A DNA stretch of 64,000 bases from Plantago ovata (taxonomy: Eukaryota > Streptophyta > Magnoliopsida > Lamiales > Plantaginaceae): assembly GCA_028274465.1 (NCBI GenBank), contig CM051455.1, forward strand, positions 104,592,942 to 104,656,941, written 5' to 3'. The notes under the pieces were generated by a model that had not been told where the DNA came from, ran no database searches, and worked only from the letters and a program-made list of their open reading frames with translations. This document shows, piece after piece, positions 10,079-21,777 of this stretch; the stretch's first letter is position 1; every line of letters begins with the position of its first letter. The position numbers and the translations under genes are program-made.

Positions 10079-11727
10079 TGTTGGTCCCTTTAAACAACAA
10101 GAGAAGACTAGAGGGGGGGGGGGTGAATAGTCTTTTCAAACTTTCGTCGTTTAAAACTTTCTCAACAAGTACTTATTACTTTTCAGTAATGAGTTTGCTG
10201 ATACTTAACTTTCTCAGCAAGTGTAAGTTACTTTACAGTAGCTTGGTAAGCTGATACTTAAAATCAGAGAGTGGAAGTCTTTGATACAATAAGTGCTCTT
10301 TCAGTAAGTAAAGGTTTCAACAAGTGAAGTGAGTGACTGTGTACAGACAGATATGATTTGCTGAAAGCTAAATACAGTGAGTAAATCACACAAACACTTT
10401 TATAGTGGTATCTGAGAGTGGCGTAATCTCTCAACTAATCCACTTCGTCCTTTCTAGGACTGAATCCACTAAGATATGATTGAGGTTCCTTACAATCTCC
10501 TATCTAGAGCGATTCAACAGAAACCAAAGCACACTTGCTTTGTCTCCAACCTAAACTAGAGAACTCAACCTTGTTCTCCACCAAACTTGGTACTTTTAAT
10601 CAGCAAAACTATGCTCGATTAAGTTCCCCCTGAATATCACGCCTGAAAGGGTGTATTTTCAGTTAGAGAGTTTTGGGGTGAGATGACTTAATTATAACTT
10701 ATTCAGTTACAACAAGTAATCTAAGAAACACAACTTGAAATACTTTGCAGTAAACAAGTTTGATTGTTTCTGGTGTCAAGACTTGTTCTTGTTCGAAAGA
10801 AAGAACACTTAACTAATTTCTTAGCCGAGTTTGTTCTACTTCTTCACAAGTAGCTTTTTCAAGCTTTAAGTCTTGGAACGGATCAATGGCAGTAAGAGTG
10901 TTTGAAGGTTTGTGAGTTTTAAGCACAAGTGAGAGTTTGATCACGTTGTTGGCACACTTCAACTCTTTGCCGGATGACCTCTATTTATAGTGTAAGTAAG
11001 GAGCCGTTTGAATTTCAAATCCTAAGGCTTTTGTTCCTTAACATGTCACTATCTTGCTTTTGTACTTTCAGCAGCGTCTTTGTTTGTCTTCTAGTCTTCA
11101 TGTCCTTCGCGTGCATGCTTTGCATTAAATGCACATTTGAATAGAATTCAAACAGTAACATTGGAGCGCAAATTCACATACATTCAGCAAGAGGTCACAT
11201 ATGTTCCATCAGCAAGTGGTTAGTCTCAGTTTCAGTAAGCACAACCTACTCTGTCTTTCAGATTTTCACTTATGCAATGCTGTTGCTGAATTTTCCACTT
11301 TCTGAGCAACACGTGCCTTTGTAGATACCAGTCTTCAGCAATCTTCTAGTCTTCAGATCTTCAATTTCTTCAAGTCTTCAGATCTTCAAAAATCTTCAAG
11401 ATTCTGAGCGGTTTCTATTTGCTTCAATAATTTGTTTGTAATAAACAAAGTATATCTTCAGCAAATGCTTCAATAGGTTATTTTCTTTTCAGAAAATAAA
11501 ATATATCATAAGCTAAGCATCAATAAGTTATTTTCTTTTCAGAAAATAAAATACATCATACGCAAAAGAAATAACTTATCTAGCACCTAACTAAGTCATC
11601 AGCAAACGTTCCTCTTTTACAATGTCCTTAAAATTCTAAATTCCTATGGACCTTAAGAATACTAGTTACTGGACTTTCCTTAATTTAGCAAGGTTAATTG
11701 CTCATCAAAATTACAAGTTTCCTAACA
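10079..11727 (-). mobile_element. Solo Copia LTR with target duplication
   Basis: A 1,649-bp LTR (minus orientation) running on the plus strand from TGTTGGTCCC to TTTCCTAACA, flanked by AATAA at 10074-10078 and 11728-11732. It has no PBS, PPT or coding region attached, so it is a solo LTR left after LTR-LTR recombination. It interrupts a 136-bp tandem repeat. Its family matches the LTRs at 14194, 18307 and 56198. Compared with the copy at 14194, the first ~300 bp are clearly diverged and the remainder is nearly identical. Confidence 0.92.
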
Positions 11728-11732
11728 AATAA

Positions 11733-12240
11733 CTTCTAGTCACGTATGCAATTGTTTGAGGCATCGGATATGCATCTATAAGCCAATTGAAGTACAAGGG
11801 TAAAATTGTAATGTACCATAATTACATTTTGGTACTTTGAACTATGTTTGATTAGTTCACATAATGACAATTGGGTCTTGTACGCAATTGCTTGAGGCAT
11901 CAGATATGCATCTATAAGCCAATTGAAGTACAAGGGCAAAATTGTAATTTACCATAATTACACTCTGCTACTTTGACCTATGTTTGATTAGTTCACATAA
12001 TGGCAATTGGGTCATGTATACAATTGCTTGATACATTGGATATGTTTCTGTAAGCCAATTGAAGTACATGGATAAAAGTGTAATTTACTAAATTACACTT
12101 ATGACGCTTTGAACTATGTTTGATTAGTTCACATACTCATTTTCATATCTATATGTAATTGTGGGAAGCGTTTGGAAACGTTTCAAAGAACAATTAAAGT
12201 GCAGGGACCAAATTGTAGTTTTTCGGTAATTGCAATTTCG
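11733..12240. repeat. 136-bp tandem repeat array
   Basis: Units containing CTTTGAACTATGTTTGATTA then AAGCCAATTGAAGTACA recur with starts near 11833, 11969 and 12105 (period 136), the last one decaying. A further unit begins at 10041 and is split by the solo LTR: removing the LTR and one target copy restores the spacing to about 138. The array is repeated 4.11 kb downstream at about 15847-16353 as part of the larger duplication. Confidence 0.85.
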
Positions 12241-12964
12241 GTGACTTAGGTAATTGTTATTCACATGGAAATAATAATTATGAATTTAGATATTTTTCAT
12301 ATGTGCTATGAAATTGTTTGGTTCACTCCGTGAATCAAAAGGGTTGCGTTGAAACATATCAAGAAAATTCAGGGGCTAGTTTGCGAAAATGGAAAGTTTT
12401 CATTCCAATTTTTCCTTGAAAATATTGTTCCATATATTATTTGGAACAACTTTGTGAAGGTACCTTGGTAAAATAGTGAATTGTTTATTTTATAAATCAA
12501 TGTACCTGTTTTACGCAGCTTCACACGAGTTTCGGGGTTGTTTTGCAGTTTTCACTTTTAGGTGAATAGTGCTGCACGAAAATTATTATTAAAATAATTA
12601 TTTTCATATTTTATGGAATTGTACTTAACTAGAAACAAACTCTTAGTAGGTTTCTAGTTGAGATTATAATTTCCTGATAGAATCAGAAAAATATATTCTT
12701 TCAAATATCCTTTTCCGAATTAAATCAAATAAAATCAAAACTTATTCCTCAAGGAATATTTGCTGATCTACATCAGCTCATTGGCCCCCCTAGGTCGAAT
12801 TCTTTGTGTATAAATAGAAGAGAGAATTGTTTTATTCAGTTGCTAGCAAAAAGTCTTTTCTCTCTTCATAACACCTAGAAAATAAAACCCTACCATCCCC
12901 ACAACAACAACCACGGAAATTAAGCTCTCCATAGATTTGAAATTTGTTCTTCGATGTTCATTCT
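12241..12964 (+). promoter_or_regulatory. AT-rich segment with a good TATA box
   Basis: No gene. TATAAATAG at 12809-12817 is followed by a pyrimidine-rich CTTTTCTCTCTTC stretch, as in LTR or gene promoters on the plus strand. Nothing coding follows: the next recognisable sequence is a CACTA-like end. It could be the regulatory part of an unidentified element's LTR. The second unit carries the same TATA at 16922-16930. Confidence 0.4.
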
Positions 12965-13240
12965 CACTACAAAGGATCCTTCATACAGCGACAGATACAT
13001 CCATCGCTGTAGGATCCCGATCGGGATTTCTAGCTAAATTGTTGGTCGTCAGCGCATTATCGACGAATCAATGATCCGTTGCGAATTAGCGACGGATGAA
13101 ACGTGGGCTCTATTCCGACGGATGATCCATTCGTCTCTGAGCTCCTTGCCACGTGGTGGTCTGGCCAGGGGCTTAGCGACGGATGACAGATCATCCGTCG
13201 CAGAGCCCCTGTGACGCTTAGTGATGGATTTTTTTTACTT
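12965..13240 (+). mobile_element. Fragment of a CACTA-type end
   Basis: Starts CACTACAAAGGATCC and carries the inverted AGCGACGGATG ... CATCCGTCGC motifs that fill the ends of the intact CACTA element at 32132-36144. No matching 3' end or target duplication was found, so it is a truncated or diverged end. The duplicate lies at 17078-17353. Confidence 0.5.
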
Positions 13241-13491
13241 TTTTTAATTATTTTATATTAAAAAAATGCCTCCGAAAATCAAGTTCAACCTGGTCAATTA
13301 AGTAACATGTTCAATTAAGCAACCTGTTACACAAATTATTATAGACCAAATAAACCGAAAATAATCCAAAAAATCATAATAAATGTAACGAAACCCTCCA
13401 TCATATAATAATAATCATACGTACAATACTAATCCAAAGTAATATTGTTGGTCCCTTTAGTAATATTACTAATCCAAAGTAATGATTTTAC
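13241..13491. other. AT-rich junction with a 14-bp LTR scrap
   Basis: No gene. Near its end TGTTGGTCCCTTTA, the first 14 bp of the Copia LTR, sits between two copies of TACTAATCCAAAGTAAT (about 13429-13446 and 13467-13484). The arrangement looks like filler DNA at a repaired break that also cut off the gag fragment to the right. Confidence 0.45.
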
Positions 13492-13629
13492 AACCTTAGT
13501 GATCTTGAGTGGACCATCATTAATGATAGTAACCATCTCATCACTGATGGCCTCAAGATGTAGCATCATATTGTTTCGCCATTTCTCATAGTTTTCCAGC
13601 TTCAACTGGGGAGCTTCTCCTAGAGACAT
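13492..13629 (-). pseudogene. Copia gag 5' stub
   Basis: 46 codons starting MSLGEAPQLKLENYEK, matching the start of the long Copia gag at 56085 (MSLGDAPLLKLENYEK). Homology stops after KITKV, where unrelated DNA begins, so only the first few percent of gag remains. The PBS and the LTR lie to the right in the expected minus-strand order. Confidence 0.85.
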
Positions 13630-13727
13630 CCTGTCAGCAAACAACTACCAAACTGATCAAGTGAAAGTGATTTACAGAAAACACCTAAGGGGATCTAGGT
13701 TCAGTGCTGAAGGTTAAAGAACCTCCA

Positions 13728-13739
13728 GCTCTGATACCA
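13728..13739 (-). other. Primer-binding site, tRNA-iMet type
   Basis: Minus strand reads TGGTATCAGAGC, complementary to the 3' end of plant initiator tRNA-Met, two bases from the end of the LTR starting at 13742. It shows that this LTR served as the 5' LTR of the element whose gag stub lies to the left. Confidence 0.9.
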
Positions 13740-13741
13740 CT

Positions 13742-14193
13742 TGTTGGTCCCTTTAGACAACAAGTAAAGACTAGAGGGGGGAGGGTTGAATAGTTTCTAG
13801 AAACTCTTTCGTCGTCAAACAACTTTCTCAGCAAGTCCCTTATTACTTTTCAGTAATGGGTTTGCTGGTACTTAACGTTGTCAGCAAGTACTTGTTACTT
13901 TTCAGTGACAAGGTTACTGATACTTAAATACAGAGTTCGAATGTCTTGTACAATAAGTACTTTAAATCAGAGAGCAAATTTCAGCAAGAGATAAACAGAT
14001 CAAAAACACAGTAACTTGCTGAAAGATAACTGCAGGAATGTAAAACACACAAACACTTTTATATTGGTATCTGAGGGTGGCGTAATTCCTCAACTAATCA
14101 ACTTTGTCCTTTCTAGGATTGAATTCACTATAATAAGATATGAGGTTCCTTACAAATCCTATCACTAATAATTCTCAGAAACCAAAGCATATA
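13742..14193 (-). mobile_element. Part of an older Copia LTR (type B), first copy
   Basis: 452 bp beginning TGTTGGTCCCTTTAGACAAC, diverged from the 10079-type LTR. It is cut off at 14193 by the start of another LTR. The same piece at 17855-18306 precedes the large Copia element, and its missing continuation lies at 57761-58809. Confidence 0.85.
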
Positions 14194-15841
14194 TGTTGGT
14201 CCCTTTAAACAACAAGAAAAGACTAGAGGGGGGGGGGTGAATAGTCTTTTCAAACTTTCGTCGTTTAAAAACTTTCTCAGCAAGGGCTTATTACTTTTCA
14301 GTAATGAGTTTGCCGATACTTAACTTTCTCAGAAAGCACTAGTTACTTTTTAGTAACGAGTTTTACTGATACTTAAAATCAGAGAGCGGAAGTCTTTGTA
14401 CAATAAGTGCTTTGTCAGTAAGTGATAGTTTCAGCAAGTGAACAGAGTGACAGTGTACAGATATATATGCTTGGCTGAAAACTAAATGCAGTAAGTAAAT
14501 CACACAAACACTTTTATAGTGGTATCTGAGAGTGGCGTAATCTCTCAACTAATCCACTTCGTCCTTTCTAGGACTGAATCCACTAAGATATGATTGAGGT
14601 TCCTTACAATCTCCTATCTAGAGCGATTCAACAGAAACCAAAGCACACTTGCTTTGTCTCCAACCTAAACTAGAGAACTCAACCTTGTTCTCCACCAAAC
14701 TTGGTACTTTTAATCAGCAAAACTATGCTCGATTAAGTTCCCCCTGAATATCACGCCTGAAAGGGTGTATTTTCAGTTAGAGAGTTTTGGGGTGAGATGA
14801 CTTAATTATAACTTATTCAGTTACAACAAGTAATCTAAGAAACACAACTTGAAATACTTTGCAGTAAACAAGTTTGATTGTTTCTGGTGTCAAGACTTGT
14901 TCTTGTTCGAAAGAAAGAACACTTAACTAATTTCTTAGCCGAGTTTGTTCTACTTCTTCACAAGTAGCGTTTTCAAGCTTTAAGTCTTGGAACGGATCAA
15001 TGGCAGTAAGAGTGTTTGAAGGTTTGTGAGTTTTAAGCACAAGTGAGAGTTTGATCACGTTGTTGGCACACTTCAACTCTTTGCCGGATGACCTCTATTT
15101 ATAGTTTAAGTAAGGAGCCGTTTGAATTTCAAATCCTAAGGCTTTTGTTCCTTAACATGTCACTATCTTGCTTTTGTACTTTCAGCAGCGTCTTTGTTTG
15201 TCTTCTAGTCTTCATGTCCTTCGCGTGCATGATTTGCATTAAATGCACATTTGAATAGAATTCAAACAGTAACATTGGAGCGCAAATTCACGTACATTCA
15301 GCAAGAGGTCACATATGTTCCATCAGCAAGTGGTTAGTCTCAGTTTCAGCAAGCACAACCTACTCTGTCTTTCAGATTTTCACTTATGCAATGCTGTTGC
15401 TGAATTTTCCACTTTTTGAGCAACACGTGCCTTTGTAGATACCAGTCTTCAGCAATCTTCTAGTCTTCAGATCTTCAATTTCTTCAAGTCTTCAGATCTT
15501 CAAAAGTCTTCAAGATTCTGAGCGGTTTCTATTTGCTTCAATAATTTGTTTGTAATAAACAAAGTATATCTTCAGCAAATGCTTCAATAGGTTATTTTCT
15601 TTTCAGAAAATAAGATATATCATAAGCTAAGCATCAATAAGTTATTTTCTTTTCAGAAAATAAAATACATCATACGCAAAAGAAATAACTTATCTAGCAC
15701 CTAACTAAGTCATCAGCAAACGTTCCTCTTTTACAATGTCCTTAAAATTCTAAATTCCTATGGACCTTAAGAATACTAGTTACTGGACTTTCCTTAATTT
15801 AGCATGGTTAATTGCTCATCAAAATTACAAGTTTCCTAACA
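14194..15841 (-). mobile_element. Chimeric Copia LTR at the tandem duplication joint
   Basis: 1,648 bp, TGTTGG...CTAACA. Up to 14493 it follows the LTR at 18307 and differs from the solo LTR at 10079. From 14560 onward it follows the solo LTR and differs from 18307. Between 14494 and 14559 all three agree. This is the pattern of a crossover between two LTRs. It is followed by AATAA and the same spacer as the solo LTR. Confidence 0.88.
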
Positions 15842-17604
15842 AATAACTTCTAGTCACGTATGCAATTGTTTGAGGCATCGGATATGCATCTATAAGCCAA
15901 TTGAAGTACAAGGGTAAAATTGTAATGTACCAAAATTACATTTTGGTACTTTGAACTATGTTTGATTAGTTCACATAATGACAATTGGGTCTTGTACGCA
16001 ATTGCTTGAGGCATCAGATATGCATCTATAAGCCAATTGAAGTACAAGGGCAAAATTATAATTTGCCATAATTACACTCTGCTACTTTGACCTATGTTTG
16101 ATTAGTTCACATAATGGCAATTGGGTCATGTATACAATTGCTTGATACATTGGATATGTTTCTGTAAGCCAATTGAAGTACATGGATAAAAGTGTAATTT
16201 ACTAAATTACACTTATGACGCTTTGAACTATGTTTGATTAGTTCACATACTCATTTCATATCTATATGTAATTGTGGGAAGCGTTTGGAAACGTTTCAAA
16301 GAACAATTAAAGTGCAGGGACCAAATTGTAGTTTTTCGGTAATTGCAATTTCGGTGACTTAGGTAATTGTTATTCACATGGAAATAATAATTATGAATTT
16401 AGATATTTTTCATATGTGCTATGAAATTGTTTGGTTCACTCCGTGAATCAAAAGGGTTGCGTTGAAACATATCAAGAAAATTCAGGGGCTAGTTTGCGAA
16501 AATGGAAAGTTTTCATTCCAATTTTTCCTTGAAAATATTGTTCCATATATTATTTGGAACAACTTTGTGAAGGTACCTTGGTAAAATAGTGAATTGTTTA
16601 TTTTATAAATCAATGTACCTGTTTTACGCAGCTTCACACGAGTTTCGGGGTTGTTTTGCAGTTTTCACTTTTAGGTGAATAGTGCTGCACGAAAATTATT
16701 ATTAAAATAATTATTTTCATATTTTATGGAATTGTACTTAACTAGAAACAAACTCTTAGTAGGTTTCTAGTTGAGATTATAATTTCCTGATAGAATCAGA
16801 AAAACATATTCTTTCAAATATCCTTTTCCGAATTAAATCAAATAAAATCAAAACTTATTCCTCAAGGAATATTTGCTGATCTACATCAGCTCATTGGCCC
16901 CCCTAGGTCGAATTCTTTGTGTATAAATAGAAGAGAGAATTGTTTTATTCAGTTGCTAGCAAAAAGTCTTTTCTCTCTTCATAACACCTAGAAAATAAAA
17001 CCCTACCATCCCCATAACAACAACCACGGAAATTAAGCTCTCCATAGATTTGAAATTTGTTCTTCGATGTTCATTCTCACTACAAAGGATCCTTCATACA
17101 GCGACAGATACATCCATCGCTGTAGGATCCCGATCGGGATTTCTAGCTAAATTGTTGGTCGTCAGCGCATTATCGACGAATCAATGATCCGTCGCGAATT
17201 AGCGACGGATGAAACGTGGGCTCTATTCCGACGGATGATCCATTCGTCTCTGAGCTCCTTGCCACGTGGTGGTCTGGCCAGGGGCTCAGCGACGGATGAC
17301 AGATCATCCGTCGCAGAGCCCCTGTGACGCTTAGTGATGGATTTTTTTTACTTTTTTTAATTATTTTATATTAAAAAAATGCCTCCGAAAATCAAGTTCA
17401 ACCTGGTCAATTAAGTAACATGTTCAATTAAGCAACCTGTTACACAAATTATTATAGACCAAATAAACCGAAAATAATCCAAAAAATCATAATAAATGTA
17501 ACGAAACCCTCCATCATATAATAATAATCATACGTACAATACTAATCCAAAGTAATATTGTTGGTCCCTTTAGTAATATTACTAATCCAAAGTAATGATT
17601 TTAC

Positions 17605-17742
17605 AACCTTAGTGATCTTGAGTGGACCATCATTAATGATAGTAACCATCTCATCACTGATGGCCTCAAGATGTAGCATCATATTGTTTCGCCATTTCTC
17701 ATAGTTTTCCAGCTTCAACTGGGGAGCTTCTCCTAGAGACAT
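17605..17742 (-). pseudogene. Copia gag 5' stub, second copy
   Basis: Same 46-codon stub as at 13492-13629, with identical protein sequence, at the corresponding place in the second tandem unit. Contig B begins inside a third, error-rich reading of this same stub at 26254-26267. Confidence 0.85.
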
Positions 17743-17840
17743 CCTGTCAGCAAACAACTACCAAACTGATCAAGTGAAAGTGATTTACAGAAAACACCTA
17801 AGGGGATCTAGGTTCAGTGCTGAAGGTTAAAGAACCTCCA

Positions 17841-17852
17841 GCTCTGATACCA
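17841..17852 (-). other. Primer-binding site, tRNA-iMet type (second copy)
   Basis: Minus strand TGGTATCAGAGC, two bases from the LTR at 17855. It belongs to the truncated element whose gag stub is at 17605-17742. Confidence 0.9.
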
Positions 17853-17854
17853 CT

Positions 17855-18306
17855 TGTTGGTCCCTTTAGACAACAAGTAAAGACTAGAGGGGGGAGGGTT
17901 GAATAGTTTCTAGAAACTCTTTCGTCGTCAAACAACTTTCTCAGCAAGTCCCTTATTACTTTTCAGTAATGGGTTTGCTGGTACTTAACGTTGTCAGCAA
18001 GTACTTGTTACTTTTCAGTGACAAGGTTACTGATACTTAAATACAGAGTTCGAATGTCTTGTACAATAAGTACTTTAAATCAGAGAGCAAATTTCAGCAA
18101 GAGATAAACAGATCAAAAACACAGTAACTTGCTGAAAGATAACTGCAGGAATGTAAAACACACAAACACTTTTATATTGGTATCTGAGGGTGGCGTAATT
18201 CCTCAACTAATCAACTTTGTCCTTTCTAGGATTGAATTCACTATAATAAGATATGAGGTTCCTTACAAATCCTATCACTAATAATTCTCAGAAACCAAAG
18301 CATATA
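17855..18306 (-). mobile_element. Left part of the type-B Copia LTR
   Basis: The 3' end (in element sense) of an LTR of about 1.5 kb. It is interrupted at 18306/18307 by the large Copia element, whose flanks read ATATA (18302-18306) and ATATC (57761-57765). The remainder of this LTR is at 57761-58809, just beyond the far end of that element. Confidence 0.85.
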
Positions 18307-19876
18307 TGTTGGTCCCTTTAAACAACAAGAAAAGACTAGAGGGGGCGGGGGGTGAATAGTCTTTTCAAACTTTCGTCGTTTAAAAACTTTCTCAGCAAGG
18401 GCTTATTACTTTTCAGTAATGAGTTTGCCGATACTTAACTTTCTCAGAAAGCACTAGTTACTTTTTAGTAACGAGTTTTACTGATACTTAAAATCAGAGA
18501 GCGGAAGTCTTTGTACAATAAGTGCTTTGTCAGTAAGTGATAGTTTCAGCAAGTGAACAGAGTGACAGTGTACAGATATATATGCTTCGCTGAAAACTAA
18601 ATGCAGTAAGTAAATCACACAAACACTTTTATAGTGGTATCTGAGAGTGGCGTAATCTCTCAACTAATCCACTTTGTCCTTTCTAGGACTGAATCCACTA
18701 AGATAAGTTTGAGGTTCCTTACAACATCTATCTAGAGCGACTCAACAGAAACCAAAGCACACTTGCTTCGTTTACAACCTAACTACAGAATGAAACCTTG
18801 TTCTCCACCAAACTCGGGACTTATAATCAGCAACACTATGCTCGATTAAGTTTCCCCTGAATTTCACGCCTGAAATGGTGTTTTTCATTTAGAGAGGTTT
18901 GGGATGAGATAACTTGATTATAACTTATTCAGCTACAACAAGTAATCTAAGAAACAAAACTTTGAATACTTTGCAGTAAACAAGTTTGATTGTTTCTGGT
19001 GTCAAGACTTGTTCTTGTTTGAAAGAAAGAATACTTAACTAATTTCTTAGCCGTGTATGTTCTACTTCTTCACAAGTAGCTTTTTCAAGCTTTAAGTCTT
19101 GGAACGGATCAATGGCAGTAAAGAGTATTGAAGGGTATGTGAGTTTAAGCACAAGTGAGAGTTTGATCACGTTGTTGACACACTTCAACTCTTTGCCGGA
19201 TGACTTCTATTTATAGTGAATCAAGGGAGCCGTTTGAATTTCAAATTCAAAGGTTTTGTTCCTTAAGATGTCACTATCTTGCTTTTGTACTTTCAGCAGC
19301 TTCCTTTATTTGTCTTCTAGTCTTCATGTTCTTCGCGTGCCTACTTTGCATTTAATGTTCATTTGAATGGAATTCAAATATGAACGTTGGAGCGCAAATG
19401 CAATTACTTTCAGCAAGGAGGCCACATATGTTTTTCAGCAAGTGGTCAGTCTTAGTTTCAACAAGCACAACCTACTATGTCGTATAGATTTTCACTTATG
19501 CAAGCTGTTGCTGAAGTTTCCACTTTCTGAGCAACATGTGTCTTTGTAGATACCATCTTTAGAAATCTTCTTTAGTCTCCAGTCTTCGAATTCTTCAAGT
19601 TTCTGAACGGTTCTAATGCTTCAATAGTTTGTTTGTGTAAACAAAGTACATCATCAGCAAATGCTTCAATATGTTGTTTTTCTTTTCAGAAAACAAGATA
19701 CATCATAAGCGAATTAAAACACCTATCTAGCACCTACACTAAGTCTTCAGTAAACGTTCTTCTTTTACAATGTCCTTTAAAATTCTAAATTCCTATGGAT
19801 CTTAAGAGTACTAGTTACTGGACTTTCCTTAATTTAGCATGGTTAATTGCTCATCAAAATTACAAGTTTCCTAACA
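18307..19876 (-). mobile_element. 3' LTR of the large Copia element (contig A reading)
   Basis: 1,570 bp, plus strand TGTTGGTCCC to TTTCCTAACA, next to a polypurine tract and the end of the third reading frame. The partner 5' LTR is at 56198-57760. The same LTR is read again at 26830-28388 because of the contig overlap. Its first ~350 bp are the donor of the chimeric LTR at 14194. Confidence 0.92.
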
Positions 19877-19893
19877 AATTTCCCCCTTTTTGA
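19877..19893 (-). other. Polypurine tract of the large Copia element
   Basis: Minus strand reads AAAAAGGGGGAAATT immediately before the 3' LTR, the usual primer for plus-strand DNA synthesis. The equivalent in the older relative lies at 58810-58826 with one G replaced by A. Confidence 0.85.
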
Positions 19894-20101
19894 TGTTAGC
19901 AATCCATGACTAAATTAATTGTTACCCTTTTAGAGGTTTCTGATGTTGAATAAATCAGTTGATTAATGCAAGCATACTTGAATAATAAAACAGTAAGCTT
20001 CAGTAGATTGCATAATAAAAAACCAATAAGAGTCAAAAGCTTTATTGCTGATAGTTATCTTTCGGTAAGTTTACAAGAAAGTTCGGCGATAACTACACAA
20101 A

Positions 20102-21777
20102 TCAGCAAACAAAACAAACAAAGCTTTTACAAGGGACTTGAGCTATTCCAGCAGAAGATTTCCTCAGAATCTCCCTTACACTTTTCTCAACAAGCGCAGA
20201 AAATTCAACACAGTCCTTTTCGTAATCTTTAAGTAGCTTACGGACTTCGAGCTGAATGATCCTTGCGTTCTTGCAGGCGGTATAATGATGGTTTTCACCA
20301 TTCATTTCTTTGTAGTGCAACACCCACAAGTTCATGCCCCAATTGCTGGCATGGAGAAGTTGTGTATTTGAAATTCCCTTGTTAGCATGAATCTTCCTTA
20401 ACCAGAGAAGATCTTCTTCTTGATCCTTGGCAGTGAGATAGAAATACTCATCAGGAATCAAGCCATATTTCTTCTTTGACTTCTTGGTTAAAGGGTCAGA
20501 ATAGTAAGCAACATCAATTGGTTTGATTAAATTGAGCTCTTGCTTCATTTGCTTGCAAATAGATGTTCTTCTTACCAAGACTTCCAGATTCAACCATCTT
20601 GCAGCAATGTTTCTTGGGTAGGGAGGAGGATCCCTTTCGTTTCTTTTCATCTTTAATTCAATCCAAGTGTACATTTGATTCAGTACAGCAGTTGGAAAGA
20701 AATCATTTGCCAATACATCTTCCAGCTTTAAGATCCAACAACCATGAACATTTCTGATCACATTTTGAGTTGTTTCCTCATTGTTGGTCTTTGTATAATC
20801 AAGTCGGAGCCAACGGCAATGCTGGCTAGCCCCTTTTCTTCCTGTCTTTGCCTTCTTCTTCTTGACTTTGCATTTTCTTGATCTCTTGCTGAAGATCTTG
20901 AGTCAGAAGAGAAATGTTTTGAATGGCCAGACAGAGTTAGGGTTGTGATTGGTCTAGCTCATATTGCTTGAGATATTGTTTGATTGTCATCATCATCATC
21001 ATCTTCATTCAGATCTTGATGACTTTCAGTATGACAGTATTCATGAGTTTCAGCAGATGGTCTTCTCCTTTTCGGATTTGCTGAATTTAATCCAGAATCT
21101 GTTTCAGCTTGTCTTTTAGAACTTTGCTGTCTTTCAGCAAGCGGTTCTATAGTCAATGGCGCTTCAGCAGGGGTTTTCTTTCTTGCAGATTTTCTTTGTT
21201 TATCTTCCCCCTTAGACATGGATTGCATCATTGGTGTAATGTGCAGAGAGAAAAACTCATTGCAATTTTCAGCAAGAGTACTTAGGCTATTGTACTTAAG
21301 AATAATTGCTTGCTGATCAGCGGTCAGCTTGGACAATTCTTGTTTTATACTCACCAAGTTCTCCTCATGTCTGCGCTCATTTTCGACTTTTTCTTCAATG
21401 AAAGTCTGAGCCTTTTTCAATGCAGTCTTTGCCAGTTTGAGTGCTTGACTGACATCATCTTCATAGCTTTTATGATGTAGACTTATGTCTTTCTGAGCTA
21501 TGGTAAGAGAAGTAGTGCGTTTCAGCACAGTAGCCAGTATTTTGCCTATGTCAAGCGGACTCTCAGCAAGCAGTGCATCGTCCTCTTCTTTGCAGGCTTT
21601 GTGGACTTCCATTAGTGCCTTAATTGTTGGAGTAAAATCCTCCACACTAGGGAACGACACTAAAGAAGGAGTTACGGAATGAACTTTGATCTCAGTAGTG
21701 AATTGATCATCTTTGGTCAGCAAATGGCATCTTATATCATCTCCTACATCATTTTCATCATCAAGAGGAGGAATTGT
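20102..21777 (-). pseudogene. C-terminal part of the third Copia ORF (contig A reading)
   Basis: Minus-strand coding region between the Athila-like insertion at 21778 and the 3' LTR. In order: an N-terminal block (TPSLVSFPSVEDFTP), a coiled-coil-like stretch (LAKTALKKAQTFIEEKVENE), a basic then acidic region with a run of aspartates, and a C-terminal block (CWILKLEDVLANDFFP ... YGLIPDEYFYLTAKD). One TGA follows DNQTISQAI, and a frameshift separates the basic region from the C-terminal block. The product matches no family I recognise, but the same blocks occur in a second, diverged element at 59095-62805. The rest of the frame is at 43064-45209. See 28613-30284 for the contig B reading. Confidence 0.75.

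Larger units (their letters stand above)
14194..18306. repeat. Second unit of a 4.11-kb tandem duplication
   Basis: Matches 10079-14193 in the same orientation at an offset of 4,113-4,115 with only scattered differences, apart from the first ~300 bp of the LTR. It repeats in order the LTR, the 136-bp array (15842-16353), the TATA segment, the CACTA-like end (17078), the gag stub (17605-17742), the PBS (17841-17852) and the LTR part (17855-18306). The copies differ by substitutions such as CATGCTTTGC against CATGATTTGC, so it is not a simple assembly echo. Confidence 0.9.

Noticed and set aside
9991-10254. 87-codon plus-strand frame running into the solo LTR
   Set aside because: It crosses an LTR insertion boundary and a poly-G tract, with no family similarity.
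13728-13739. tRNA-like words (iMet and Asp 3' ends) as tRNA genes
   Set aside because: Only 12-18 nt match and they sit next to LTR ends, so they are primer-binding sites. No cloverleaf is present.
10079-18306. The 4.11-kb tandem repeat as a second assembly echo
   Set aside because: There is no gap, the units differ by real substitutions, and the middle LTR is recombinant between its neighbours, which an assembly echo would not create. Long reads could still overturn this.
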